Part shown: positions 17,782 through 26,400 of the stretch, piece after piece | Layout of the letters: each line of letters opens with the position of its first letter | How positions within the stretch are numbered: position 1 is the stretch's first letter | Assembly (NCBI GenBank): GCA_002600635.1 | Contig: CP021371.1 | Location: 2,669,001-2,733,000, forward strand | Length of the DNA stretch: 64,000 nucleotides | Reading direction: 5' to 3' | Origin: Rhizobium sp. ACO-34A | Lineage (GTDB): Bacteria; Pseudomonadota; Alphaproteobacteria; Rhizobiales; Rhizobiaceae | Made by a program: the position numbers and the translations under genes | Notes under the pieces: model-generated | What the model saw: the letters and a program-made list of their open reading frames with translations, nothing else | What the model was told of the DNA's origin: nothing | Database searches by the model: none

Positions 17782-20142
17782 CTACTTGTCGAGGATTTCG
17801 ACATGCATTGCCTGACAGACGATATCGCCAGCCGTCGCCGTTCCGTTGGTGCCGACGAGCGAGACCGTCAGTCCCGAGGCAATGGCCAGGCCAAGGGCGA
17901 GCAGCGTCGTCATCTGCGAGTTGGCGCCATACATCCCCCTCGCCACGGACAGCTCACTGGAAGCCCCGCGGATATAGATGTCGGCTTCCATATACCAGAC
18001 ATCACCGGATACGGTTGTGCTGAAGCCCGCGATCTGCCCACCGTTGAGCTGCAGAGATACGGTTTTCGCATTGGTGTTCGCGCCCGTCGTGCCGGACACC
18101 AGTATCCGGATACGTTTTCCGACCTTGAGGTATGCCGCCGGCAGCGCCACACTCTTCAGCGTTGTCGCAGAGGTGCTGGCCGGCGTACCAGCGGCGGTCG
18201 CATCCTTGTAGACTGTCTCCCCTACGAGATTGATATTACTATTGTCCTGCACATCGGCCGTGCACTGCGCAAAGCTGTTGCTGTTGCCTATGCGATAGTT
18301 GCGGGTATTCACCCCGAGCGAAATACCGATCGCAGCGCCCTCAATGGAGTTCCCGTCGATGGAGGAGGCGCGCAGAACTGTCGTTGCCGCTCCATAGGTA
18401 ACATTCGCCACGTTGATAGCGGTTCCGACGCCGGTCGCCGCATCGATGCACGCCAGCGAGTTGCCGGTAATGGTCGACGAGCTTGCATCGATGAGGTTGA
18501 CGACGGACGGACCGGATGACCAGAGTAGATTATTACCGATCTGGCTGTGCTGCACGCGCGTCAACGCGACGGCATGCACAGTCGCGTTGACGTGGCTGTT
18601 GGTCATCACCAGCTGACTTTCGTCGGATGCGGCGCATTCATAAAACACGCCGTAAGCGCCCGCCACGAAGTCGCAATTGGTGACATGGATGCCCTCGACA
18701 TAGCTTTCGCCCTGCACGGCGATCTGGAAATAGAACGCGTAGCAGTCGATGACGTGATAGGGGCTGGCGTCCTGCCCGGACGCGATTGCCCGGAACCAGA
18801 TAAATTTTCCGATATCGGTATGAGCCGCCGCTCCCCACCAATCACATCCCCTTACGACGCCGCTGGAGGCGGAAAGCGTTTGCACGCCGGTGGCCCAGCA
18901 ATAGGCGGTGCTGTCCGACCGGAATGTACAATCCGCCACGAGGAACCGCGGCGGCTGTCGGCCGACAACATCGTTGCCGTAGAACGTAACTGCGACGCCC
19001 GCGGCTACGCCGGCAGTACCGCCAGTACAAACGAATTCAATTCCGTGCACGGAAAACACGTTGCTGGGCTTGCCGTCGTCGCCGCCCATCCACCAGTCGC
19101 CGTTGGAGCGGCTGACCCACAGACCGTTGGTCGACGGCCACCGCATGACAGTCTTGCCGCGCCCCTGACCACGGATATGGAGAGCATAGTTCGTCCCGGC
19201 CAGATCGACGCTAACTTGAGCGTCGAACGTGAAATCGCCCGCCGGGATTTCAAGAGCACCCCATATCCGCTTCGAAAAATTACAGGCCGCCAGCAGCGCG
19301 GCGCGGTTCTCGGCGCCAGTATTGCCGCTTGACAGGCCGAACCACTGCGCCCAGATCTTCCCGTCCAGGATGCGCACCCAGCAGCCGGCGCTTGCCGGGA
19401 CGAGGCTCGACGGAACATAGACGCCCTGCGCCGTGTCGATGGCCACCAGGCCGGAAAAGTCGACGCCTCCGACCCAGCGAAACAGGCCTTCGCGGCCGGA
19501 TAGATTGAGGAAGACCACCAGGCCCGGCGCAACTGGCGTTATCTGGATCTGCGAAATCGATGTGCAGCTCGCGCCTGGCAGCCGCTGCTCCAGTGCGAAA
19601 CCGGACAGGTCCGGCTTGACCACCACGGCCAGCCCGGCGTCATCGATGCCTACAGTGGGAAACAGCGCCGCGGCGCCGACCGCCGTCGCGGCCGCCGCTT
19701 CGGCGGCATCCTGCGCGTCTTCCGCGCGCTCGGCGTAAAAGTCGACGGCAACCGAGCGATTGACATCCCGCCTGAGTTCCTGCAGCACCGTCGCCTGCTT
19801 GCTCAATTCCTTTTCCAGGGCGGTCGGATCGATGCGCGTGCCATCCATGACGCCGGCCGAGCGTTCGTGCAGCCGGCGGGAATAGATGACGAATTGCGTG
19901 GTGTCGGGCACGGCCGCGCCGAAATCGACGGTGAAGAAGTCGAAGGCCTCATCGGCGGAAACCTTCTCGACGGTCACGGCAACCGGAAGGAATTCCTCGT
20001 CCCCGGCCGCCTTGGCGAGCACCACGATATCGGCCACGTCCCAGATCCGGAATTCGGCGAACGGCCCGTATACGGCGACGCCGGAGCCAACCAGAACGTT
20101 GGTCTGGCGAATAAAGCGCGGTAGCGGATAAGGATTGGTCAT
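17782..20142 (-). CDS. Tail spike: phage-binding N terminus plus right-handed beta-helix
   Basis: 786 residues. The first about 130 residues resemble T7-like tail-fibre adaptor domains. A short Ala-rich linker (about 140-160) follows. Then comes a long stretch of repeated short beta strands with Asn-rich turns (for example VIDCYAFYF, IHVTNCDFV, ITGNSLACI), typical of pectate-lyase-like trimeric spikes. Such spikes bind and often depolymerise capsule, EPS or O-antigen. The C-terminal about 130 residues form a separate beta domain. Together with the SGNH esterase downstream it should set host range. Confidence 0.82.
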   Translation of the reverse strand: MTNPYPLPRFIRQTNVLVGSGVAVYGPFAEFRIWDVADIVVLAKAAGDEEFLPVAVTVEKVSADEAFDFFTVDFGAAVPDTTQFVIYSRRLHERSAGVMDGTRIDPTALEKELSKQATVLQELRRDVNRSVAVDFYAERAEDAQDAAEAAAATAVGAAALFPTVGIDDAGLAVVVKPDLSGFALEQRLPGASCTSISQIQITPVAPGLVVFLNLSGREGLFRWVGGVDFSGLVAIDTAQGVYVPSSLVPASAGCWVRILDGKIWAQWFGLSSGNTGAENRAALLAACNFSKRIWGALEIPAGDFTFDAQVSVDLAGTNYALHIRGQGRGKTVMRWPSTNGLWVSRSNGDWWMGGDDGKPSNVFSVHGIEFVCTGGTAGVAAGVAVTFYGNDVVGRQPPRFLVADCTFRSDSTAYCWATGVQTLSASSGVVRGCDWWGAAAHTDIGKFIWFRAIASGQDASPYHVIDCYAFYFQIAVQGESYVEGIHVTNCDFVAGAYGVFYECAASDESQLVMTNSHVNATVHAVALTRVQHSQIGNNLLWSSGPSVVNLIDASSSTITGNSLACIDAATGVGTAINVANVTYGAATTVLRASSIDGNSIEGAAIGISLGVNTRNYRIGNSNSFAQCTADVQDNSNINLVGETVYKDATAAGTPASTSATTLKSVALPAAYLKVGKRIRILVSGTTGANTNAKTVSLQLNGGQIAGFSTTVSGDVWYMEADIYIRGASSELSVARGMYGANSQMTTLLALGLAIASGLTVSLVGTNGTATAGDIVCQAMHVEILDK

Positions 20143-20220
20143 GGCCCTGCCCCGATTGGATCATCGGGACAAGGATGCGGTTTACCGGATGGCGTTCAGT
20201 GAGCGTCGGCGCCGCCGGCA

Positions 20221-20280
20221 AAGGGTATGCTGGATTTGAGTACCCTTTCTGGAGGTTTGCGCCACGGTGGCGCAAACCTC
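20221..20280. repeat. Two adjacent inverted repeats upstream of the tail spike gene
   Basis: An imperfectly spaced AAGGGTA/TACCCTT pair at 20221-20248 lies beside a nearly perfect 29-base palindrome (20252-20280, arms GAGGTTTGCGCCAC, one central base). They lie in the 206-base gap between the membrane-protein cluster and the spike gene. They may end or regulate transcription; no T-run follows. Confidence 0.7.
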
Positions 20281-20317
20281 TGCTCCCGTCGATGGCGGGT
20301 GTCCGTTGTCGCCTCCC

Positions 20318-20349
20318 GATGGAATCACTAATAGTTATTCCATCTTTTT
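20318..20349. terminator. Hairpin at the end of the membrane-protein cluster
   Basis: GATGGAAT / ATTCCATC with an 11-base loop and a T-run on the plus strand. It sits just past the stop of the leftward gene at 20349. On the minus strand the tail is weak, so it may be bidirectional or stop antisense transcripts. Confidence 0.5.
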
Positions 20350-20636
20350 CATCGCCGGTTGGACCGCTCGACAGCCAGCGCAAAGACGGCTGCACAGACC
20401 ACGTTCAGGACCATCCAGATTTCACGCGTCAGGTGCATAGGCAGGAAGGGGTTGAAAAGCGCCGCAGTCAGGAACAGCGCCACTGCCGAGCCGCGACTAT
20501 GCGCCAAAAGACTGACGCCGCAATAAACGCCGCTGGCAAAAACGAGAACACGCAGCAGCATGTAATATTCATAGGGCCACGGCGCGAGCGCGAGCAGCAA
20601 CGCGATGGTAGTAACCCTTGCAGCGATGCGGGTCAT
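20349..20636 (-). CDS. Small multi-pass membrane protein (moron candidate)
   Basis: 95 residues with three to four hydrophobic segments (about 8-22, 25-43, 50-65, 70-88) and a basic end. No recognised family. The start overlaps the upstream gene by 4 bases. It belongs to a three-gene cluster with no structural role apparent, bounded by inverted repeats. Superinfection exclusion is a reasonable guess for such cargo but is not shown. Confidence 0.65.
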   Translation of the reverse strand: MTRIAARVTTIALLLALAPWPYEYYMLLRVLVFASGVYCGVSLLAHSRGSAVALFLTAALFNPFLPMHLTREIWMVLNVVCAAVFALAVERSNRR

Positions 20637-21184
20637 GAGCTTGCCAAAACGTTGTCTACCTTTAATGAGCCCGGATTTAGCAGGCTGCCTGCACGCATCT
20701 GCATTTCAGTTGCTAGTGTCTTTTGCCCTTCATTTTGAGCCATGCGACTGAACTGTTCCCCACTAAGAAACAACCATATCAAATCCCACAAAACAGCTTC
20801 ACCGCTATCTTCATTCTTGGCTTTGTCGGCAGTTTCGCGCGCGTGTTTCCAGAAGGCATCAAGAAGATCGTCCGGTATATGTGCTAACAAGTGAAAGAGC
20901 ATAGGCAAAGCGAGAACACCTTCTTCCCTGAATTGCTTCATCGCACCATCACTGAACAGTCCTGAAACGGCGCGGGAAAACTCACGCTCATATTCCAGAT
21001 GCCACCTATTATCATGCGGCCTTATACGGCGTGCGAAAACGTGTTTCGCGACCGTATCGATTTTCGCAAAGGACTGTCTCCATTCTCGATCGAGGGGCGA
21101 CCCAGACCCGACTTTCGAGGCAATAAGAAAAATAATAGCGCCGACGCCAACAAGGGCAAAAAATATCAGCAATACATCAAACAC
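20633..21184 (-). CDS. Membrane-anchored protein of unknown function (moron candidate)
   Basis: About 183 residues: an N-terminal membrane helix (VLLIFFALVGVGAIIFLIASK) and a soluble helical domain rich in Trp, Phe and charged residues. No family recognised. I prefer the GTG at 21184, with GGGGG 7 bases upstream; the frame is open to a TTG inside the hairpin at 21205-21249. Codon use is less GC-rich than in the virion genes, suggesting separate acquisition. Confidence 0.62.
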   Translation of the reverse strand: MFDVLLIFFALVGVGAIIFLIASKVGSGSPLDREWRQSFAKIDTVAKHVFARRIRPHDNRWHLEYEREFSRAVSGLFSDGAMKQFREEGVLALPMLFHLLAHIPDDLLDAFWKHARETADKAKNEDSGEAVLWDLIWLFLSGEQFSRMAQNEGQKTLATEMQMRAGSLLNPGSLKVDNVLASS

Positions 21185-21204
21185 CTCGTATACCCCCAGA
21201 ACAC

Positions 21205-21249
21205 AACCAGTAGTATTTTTTGCCAAGACGGCAAAAAATACTACTGGTT
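21205..21249. repeat. Perfect 20-bp inverted repeat (long AT-rich hairpin)
   Basis: Arms AACCAGTAGTATTTTTTGCC (21205-21224) and its exact complement (21230-21249), with loop AAGAC. It lies between the stop of the gene at 21260 and the GTG start at 21184, so in the transcript it sits just upstream of a ribosome site. It could be a terminator, attenuator or RNA-stability element. Confidence 0.85.
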
Positions 21250-21259
21250 GAACCTCTCT

Positions 21260-21760
21260 CTAGCAAAGTGCTCGAAATCGCCTAGAGAAAAACCACGCCG
21301 CCAAAGACGCCATGATGGCTGCAGAGAGCCAGCCGGTAACGAATGTCCCAATCCGACATGTGCTTAAGGCTGGATAGCTCGAAGAGATAAAACTCTTCCA
21401 CACAACTCGACATGAATGATCACGCTCCAATACGTGCTGCACAAGCGCAAGAAAGTCCTTCTCGTTGCCGACGTCTATAAATTCCTTCGGGTCAACGATT
21501 TCCATCGGGATCATAGCCGAGTACGGCGGCTTAAATGGATCGAAGCCCGGATCGATTGGCCCCGCACCAGCCCTGACCATGAAGTCGGGCGCATACACTA
21601 GAAGACCCGCAATAAATGCCGTCAGCACGAACAAGACCACTAGCCCGCCACTCCTTTTCCGCGCCAACATTACGGCGGAGAAATAACCGGCTGCTGCTGA
21701 CAGTATCCATCGCACGGGGTCGAGAAATTGCACGAGCAGTGCTGCAAAAACGCCAGTCAA
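21260..21760 (-). CDS. Membrane protein of unknown function (moron candidate)
   Basis: About 166 residues with two N-terminal membrane segments (ILSAAAGYFSAVML and GLVVLFVLTAFIAGLLVY), a periplasmic-type loop with two Cys (HSCRVVW, LSTCRIG) and a C-terminal membrane segment (WLSAAIMASLAAWFF). I prefer the TTG at 21760, which has AAGGGGG 5 bases upstream; ATG 21805 is an alternative. It is first in the cluster of three membrane genes. Confidence 0.6.
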   Translation of the reverse strand: MTGVFAALLVQFLDPVRWILSAAAGYFSAVMLARKRSGGLVVLFVLTAFIAGLLVYAPDFMVRAGAGPIDPGFDPFKPPYSAMIPMEIVDPKEFIDVGNEKDFLALVQHVLERDHSCRVVWKSFISSSYPALSTCRIGTFVTGWLSAAIMASLAAWFFSRRFRALC

Positions 21761-21861
21761 TTTTTCCCCCTTGACACGAGACTCCGCATGACTCAACCTA
21801 AGCATGCTTTTCAGACACGGGAAAGCCCCGATTGACAGCGGGACTGATCTAGGAGCGCCCA

Positions 21862-21884
21862 ACGCGCGCAGAGCGCGTTTTTTT
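21862..21884 (+). terminator. Terminator-like hairpin directly before the C4-like RNA
   Basis: ACGCGC-GCAGA-GCGCGT then a T-run on the plus strand. It ends 3 bases before the C4-like fold. Transcription of the antirepressor operon from upstream would have to pass it, so it may be a control point or part of a processed leader. Confidence 0.6.
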
Positions 21885-21886
21885 AT

Positions 21887-21963
21887 GGTCGGGCGTAGTG
21901 GGAGAGGCTTGCCCTCTGCCGGTCTCCTAGCCGGTCTGTCAACCCGCTATAGCCCGGCCACCC
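21887..21963 (+). ncRNA. C4-like antisense RNA controlling the antirepressor operon
   Basis: Manual folding gives a closing stem GGTCGGGC (21887-21894) / GCCCGGCC (21952-21959), a hairpin AGAGG-CTTGC-CCTCT, and a second hairpin CCGG/CCGG exposing TCTCCTAG. An unpaired segment CTGTCAAC follows. TCTCCTAG (21923-21930) is the exact complement of CTAGGAGA (21990-21997), which contains the Shine-Dalgarno site of the next gene. CTGTCAAC (21936-21943) is the exact complement of GTTGACAG (21964-21971). Two antisense segments facing a leader upstream of an ant gene is the arrangement of phage P1/P7 C4 RNA (Rfam family C4). The identification comes from structure, complementarity and context. Confidence 0.82.
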
Positions 21964-22004
21964 GTTGACAGGGGTGGCCACGGTCAAATCTAGGAGAACC
22001 GACC

Positions 22005-22244
22005 ATGACCGCATACACCGATCCCCTCTTCAAGCTGGAAGATACCCTCATCGACCTGCGCGCCCTTGTCACGCTGGCGCTCTTCGCCGTCGAGCATGCT
22101 GATGACGAAACCTTCGCGGCGCAGAAATCCACCTTCTGCACCACGCTTTACCTGATGCAGGAAAAGCTTGCCGCCTGCGACGCCACCCACAAGGACATGT
22201 GGCTCGCAGATTGCGACGCCTACCAAGCTGAAGCCCGGCACTGA
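22005..22244 (+). CDS. First gene of the antirepressor operon (position of P1 icd)
   Basis: 79 residues, acidic, predicted helical, with three Cys. No recognised family. Its Shine-Dalgarno site TAGGAG lies inside the segment complementary to the C4-like RNA, so its translation should be blocked by that RNA. In P1 the equivalent gene (icd) is coupled to ant translation; here the same logic is inferred. Confidence 0.72.
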   Translation: MTAYTDPLFKLEDTLIDLRALVTLALFAVEHADDETFAAQKSTFCTTLYLMQEKLAACDATHKDMWLADCDAYQAEARH

Positions 22245-22255
22245 GGAGAACAGCG

Positions 22256-22546
22256 ATGAAACGCACCATAAAGGTTGACCGCCAGCTCTTCGAAGCAACT
22301 AAGGGCACCGCCATGAGGATCAATGCCATGTCGGTTGTGCTATCCGACTTGTTTGCCCGTCTTCACCTGAGCTCCGAAGCTGAGATGAAGCGTGAATATT
22401 TTCACATGGCAGAGATGATCTCCATGCAGGCGAAGGAAATCATAAATGCGCATACGCAGGTTGAGCACAAGGAGCGCTTTTTGGCACAGCGTAAGGAGCG
22501 CCTCAAAAACGAAGCCAAAGGCCGCCACGAAGGAGAACCGCGATGA
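22256..22546 (+). CDS. Small helical protein of unknown function in the ant operon
   Basis: 96 residues, mostly charged helix with a likely coiled coil in the second half. It begins 11 bases after the previous stop with GGAG upstream, and overlaps the antirepressor start by 4 bases (ATGA). No known family. Confidence 0.68.
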   Translation: MKRTIKVDRQLFEATKGTAMRINAMSVVLSDLFARLHLSSEAEMKREYFHMAEMISMQAKEIINAHTQVEHKERFLAQRKERLKNEAKGRHEGEPR

Positions 22547-23424
22547 ACGCCATTCAGAATTTCGCTTTCGAGGAACATCTGGTCCGCGTCGTCGAGAAAG
22601 ACGGCGATCCGTGGTTCGTCGGCAAGGACGTTTGCACCGCCCTCGGCATCAAAAACCACAATGATGCGCTTTCCGATCTCGACGAAGACGAAAGGGGGGT
22701 CGCTTTAACCGACCCCCCACGCGCTGGAAGCCTTGGTGGAGGGACACAGGAGAGCACGATTGTCTCCGAACCCGGCGTCTACCGCCTCGTTTTCCGCTCT
22801 CGCAAGCCGGAAGCCGAGCGTTTCAAGCGATGGCTGGCCCATGAAGTCCTGCCGCAGATCCGCCGCACCGGGAAATATGACCCGGCCGCCAGCCGTCCCG
22901 CGCCGCCCGATGCCTTCGAAATCGACGTGCAGCATGCGCCGCTCTCGGCCAAGGTCGAATATCTGCGCATGGTCGCCAGGTTTCGCGGCCGCGAAGCCGC
23001 CGTCGCCATGATGCCGCATATCGGGCTGCCCGATGTCGATCTTGTTCTCGCCGGTACGAGGATATCGCCGGATGGCCGCCAGTGCCTCGATCATGCGCTC
23101 GCCCACCGCTTCGATCACGGCCAGAGCGTGGGCGAACTGATTGCCGGAGCGCTGGCGCGGGGCACCACGATAGACCGCTTCCTCCGCACGGTCGGCATTC
23201 GAACCGTGCCGGAAGGCGAACCGGGCATCGCCATTGCCGTCAATCCCCGCATCGTCGCGGGGCTTTTCGCCGGCACGAGATGGGATAATGGCGGCCACGT
23301 TGCATCCCTGCGCGGCCTCGATGGCGTCACCAATTTCGGCAACCCGCAGAAATTCGACGGCATCGCCACCCGGATGCTCTTCATTCCATCCCGATGGCTG
23401 TCGGCCGAAGGTGATCGAGCCTAG
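22543..23424 (+). CDS. BRO-N domain antirepressor (Ant-like)
   Basis: 293 residues. The N-terminal about 115 residues are a BRO-N domain: WFVGKDVCTALGIKNHNDAL, then VSEPGVYRLVFRSRKPEAERFKRWLAHEVLPQIRRTG split over residues about 72-110. The C-terminal domain is not one I recognise. BRO-N proteins often act as phage antirepressors that bind and inactivate the lysogenic repressor. The gene runs against its neighbours and ends tail-to-tail with the internal virion gene, the two stops sharing the palindrome CTAG (23421-23424). Confidence 0.85.
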   Translation: MNAIQNFAFEEHLVRVVEKDGDPWFVGKDVCTALGIKNHNDALSDLDEDERGVALTDPPRAGSLGGGTQESTIVSEPGVYRLVFRSRKPEAERFKRWLAHEVLPQIRRTGKYDPAASRPAPPDAFEIDVQHAPLSAKVEYLRMVARFRGREAAVAMMPHIGLPDVDLVLAGTRISPDGRQCLDHALAHRFDHGQSVGELIAGALARGTTIDRFLRTVGIRTVPEGEPGIAIAVNPRIVAGLFAGTRWDNGGHVASLRGLDGVTNFGNPQKFDGIATRMLFIPSRWLSAEGDRA

Positions 23425-26400
23425 TTCTTGGGCTCGACCCCCAGCCATTCATTGACGCTTTCCTCTCCCTGGTCGAGCAGGCGGCGGATATAGAAGAGGT
23501 TCTGCCCCGCGATCAGCCGGCGCAGGTTGCGGGTATCGCCTTCGCTCCATTCGGCATCGCCACCGAGCGCCTTCGAAACCAGCTTCGACGTGCTCTTGAT
23601 CACCGTCTCCGCCTTGTTCGCGGTCGGCCCCAGCAGCGCGCCGAGCGGCGACCGGCTGATATAGCGGGCGTCAGGCTGTCCCGCGCCGATCAGCCGGAAG
23701 GCGTCGGCCGCCCCCCCGGTCCACTTGGAAAGGATCGAATTCCCCTCCGAATACCAGCCGAGAATTCCGGACCGGTTGATCCCGGCCTTGACCCAGTCGG
23801 CGGGATTGGCCGGCGGATCGCGGTCGGCAGCAATCGAATAGGCATATTCGGCGATGACGCCCAGCCCTATCGCCGATACCAGCCCCTGCAGCACCTGGGC
23901 GTCGCGCGCCTGCAGGCTGCGCACCAGCAGCCTTTCATTGGCCGCGACGACGAAGGTCTTGTACTGCAGCACCAGCGACATCACCGGATTGGACATCATC
24001 AACGGCTTCTCAGCGCCGGGCGTCAGGATCATCATGTCGACATCGCGCGCCAGCGCTCCCTCGAAAGCCGCGCGCGCGCCGCCATCCGACCAACTCCCTG
24101 TATTCGGCAACCGCACTCCGTCAACCATGTCGGAACCGCCATCCTTCGCCAGCTCGGCGGCGATCCGCTCGGCCATGGACGCATCGATGCCGGCCTCGGC
24201 GAGATTGCGCACCTGCCGCGCCGAAGCCTTGCCGGCCGCCAGCGCCTCGGCCGCCCGGGCGGTCTCCGCCCCGGACACCATGCCAGCCGCGAACTTGCCG
24301 AAATCCGTCCACGGCGTCAGCAGCGATGCCAGTCCGAACTTGTCGGCCATCACCGCCGTCGCCCGTTCGAAACGCGAATTCGGGCGATAGACGTCGAGCA
24401 CGTCATAGATACCGCTGGTCCGCGTCGCCAGATAGGTTTCGGCGGAAATACCGAGGGACTGCATCTGCTTGCGATACTTGCCGAGCTGCGCCCGCAATTC
24501 CGGATCGACGAGGCTCTTCAGCATCGGCCGCCACGCATCGCGGAAGGAAGTCGCAAATCCGTAGCGCCATTGCAGGCCGGCAAGGTCAGAAAGCGACGAA
24601 AGCGCTGCCCCACCAAGGTTGGAGATCATGTCGTATCGCGCAGCCGTCGAGGCAACGCGCCCCATCATCCGCATGCGCGGGTCCGAGGAAAACCCGTAAG
24701 TGTGCCGAACACGGTCGCGCATCGCCGCAAGGTCGGCTTCCACCGCGTTCTTGGCTGCCCGGATCTTCAGCCGCTCCGCCTCGCTGCCGGCGGCAAGCTC
24801 CTTTGCGGATGCCTCCTCATTCAGGCGCCGGAAAATTTCGGTCATGTCGACATCGCCGAAACGTTCCGTCAGCAGAACATCGGGCACCATGGTGTTGAGA
24901 TAAATCTCCGAAACCTGTTGCACGTCGGTTTCAAGGAAGTCGCGCACCAGCTGGTCGGGGATCATGAAATTCCGGTGCGCCAGCGGTCCGCGTGCATCCG
25001 CCTGCGGCGCAGGCACGCCGCCGCGCGGCCCGCCGGTGGGCGCATCATAGGACAGTCTCCCGTCCGGTCCGCCGACGATACGGTCTATGATTTCGTCGGC
25101 GAGGCTTTCCAGCTCCTGCCGGCTACGGTCCTGCGCGCCGGCGAGAATGCGCCGCACCGCCCCGTCAACCGCCGCGTCCGCCGAGATCAGCCGGCCGCCG
25201 CGCCCCTCGTAGGTTCCGGCCTCGACCATCGCCTGCCGCTCCGCCTCTGCCTTCTCCCGGGCCTTCAGGGCGCTTTTCGCTTCCCGGCTGGACTTCCCCT
25301 CCCAGCCGACGATTTCCTTTTCGATATCCGCCTGCAGCCGGTCATGCCGCGCCTGCAGATCGCCGACGCGACGGGTCAGGTCATCCACCTCGGCATCCAT
25401 GCCGGAGATCCGGTCGGCAAGCTGGCTTTGCCGCTTGCGCACCCGCGTCTCGAAGACAGCGCCCCCGGCCGCCTTCGCCTGCAAGCGCCGCTCCGCCGCC
25501 CCGTCCAGCTCGGCGATTGCCGCCCGCAGCTGCGCGGCCCGCTGATGGGCGAATTTGTTGACGGATGTATTCTCCGCCGCCCGCGCCATGTCGAGCTCCA
25601 TGGCATCCATGCGCCGCGCGATCTCGCCTTCCAGTTCGTCGATCTTCGCCGCATAGCCCTCCTTCAGGTCGACAAGCCCGCCGATCCTGTCGCGCGACTG
25701 CGCTTTCTTCGCCTGCTCACCTTCCAGCCAGTCGGAAAAAATCTTCATCGCCGCTGGCCGTTGCGCGATCAGCCTTTCCTTGTTCCAGACGCGCATCATG
25801 TAGCTGTCGGCCGTCTTCACATCGATGTCTTCCGGCAGCAATCCCGCCTTGATCGCCCGATCGCGCCAGGGAACGATCACCGTCTCGCGCAGGAACTTCG
25901 CCGCCTGCGCCACCTCCGGAATGTCATGGGCGTCGCCATTGCGCATGGCATCGTCGATCATGGCCTTGAAGTCCGCGAAGGTCGCCTTGCCGTCCGTCGA
26001 GCGGCCGGCCAGATCCTTGAGCTTGGTCGTCGCCTTCTCGATCCGCCCCGCACCGGTCTCGCCGAAACGGTAGCGCGTGTAAAGCTGGTCAAGCGTCTGC
26101 GCGACTGCGACGCGCGCCCTGCCAACTTCCAGCTTGGCGCTCCTATCCAGCGCCGGGCCTTGCGTCGTGGCAATACCCTTTCGGTTTTCTTTGAAGATGT
26201 AGGGCGTCTCGACAAGATCCGCGACCGCCCTCCGCGCCGAAACGAAATCAGAGTTCAGCACACGGCGCGGCGGCGAAATCTTCGCTGTCATGTCAGGCAG
26301 GGATTTCAGCACCGAAGGCGTGTCGAGCTGCAGGGAGCGGGTGTCGGCCGCCGCCGCACCGGCGGCTTGCGGCTGGGCAATCGCCGCACCCCAGTCCGTC

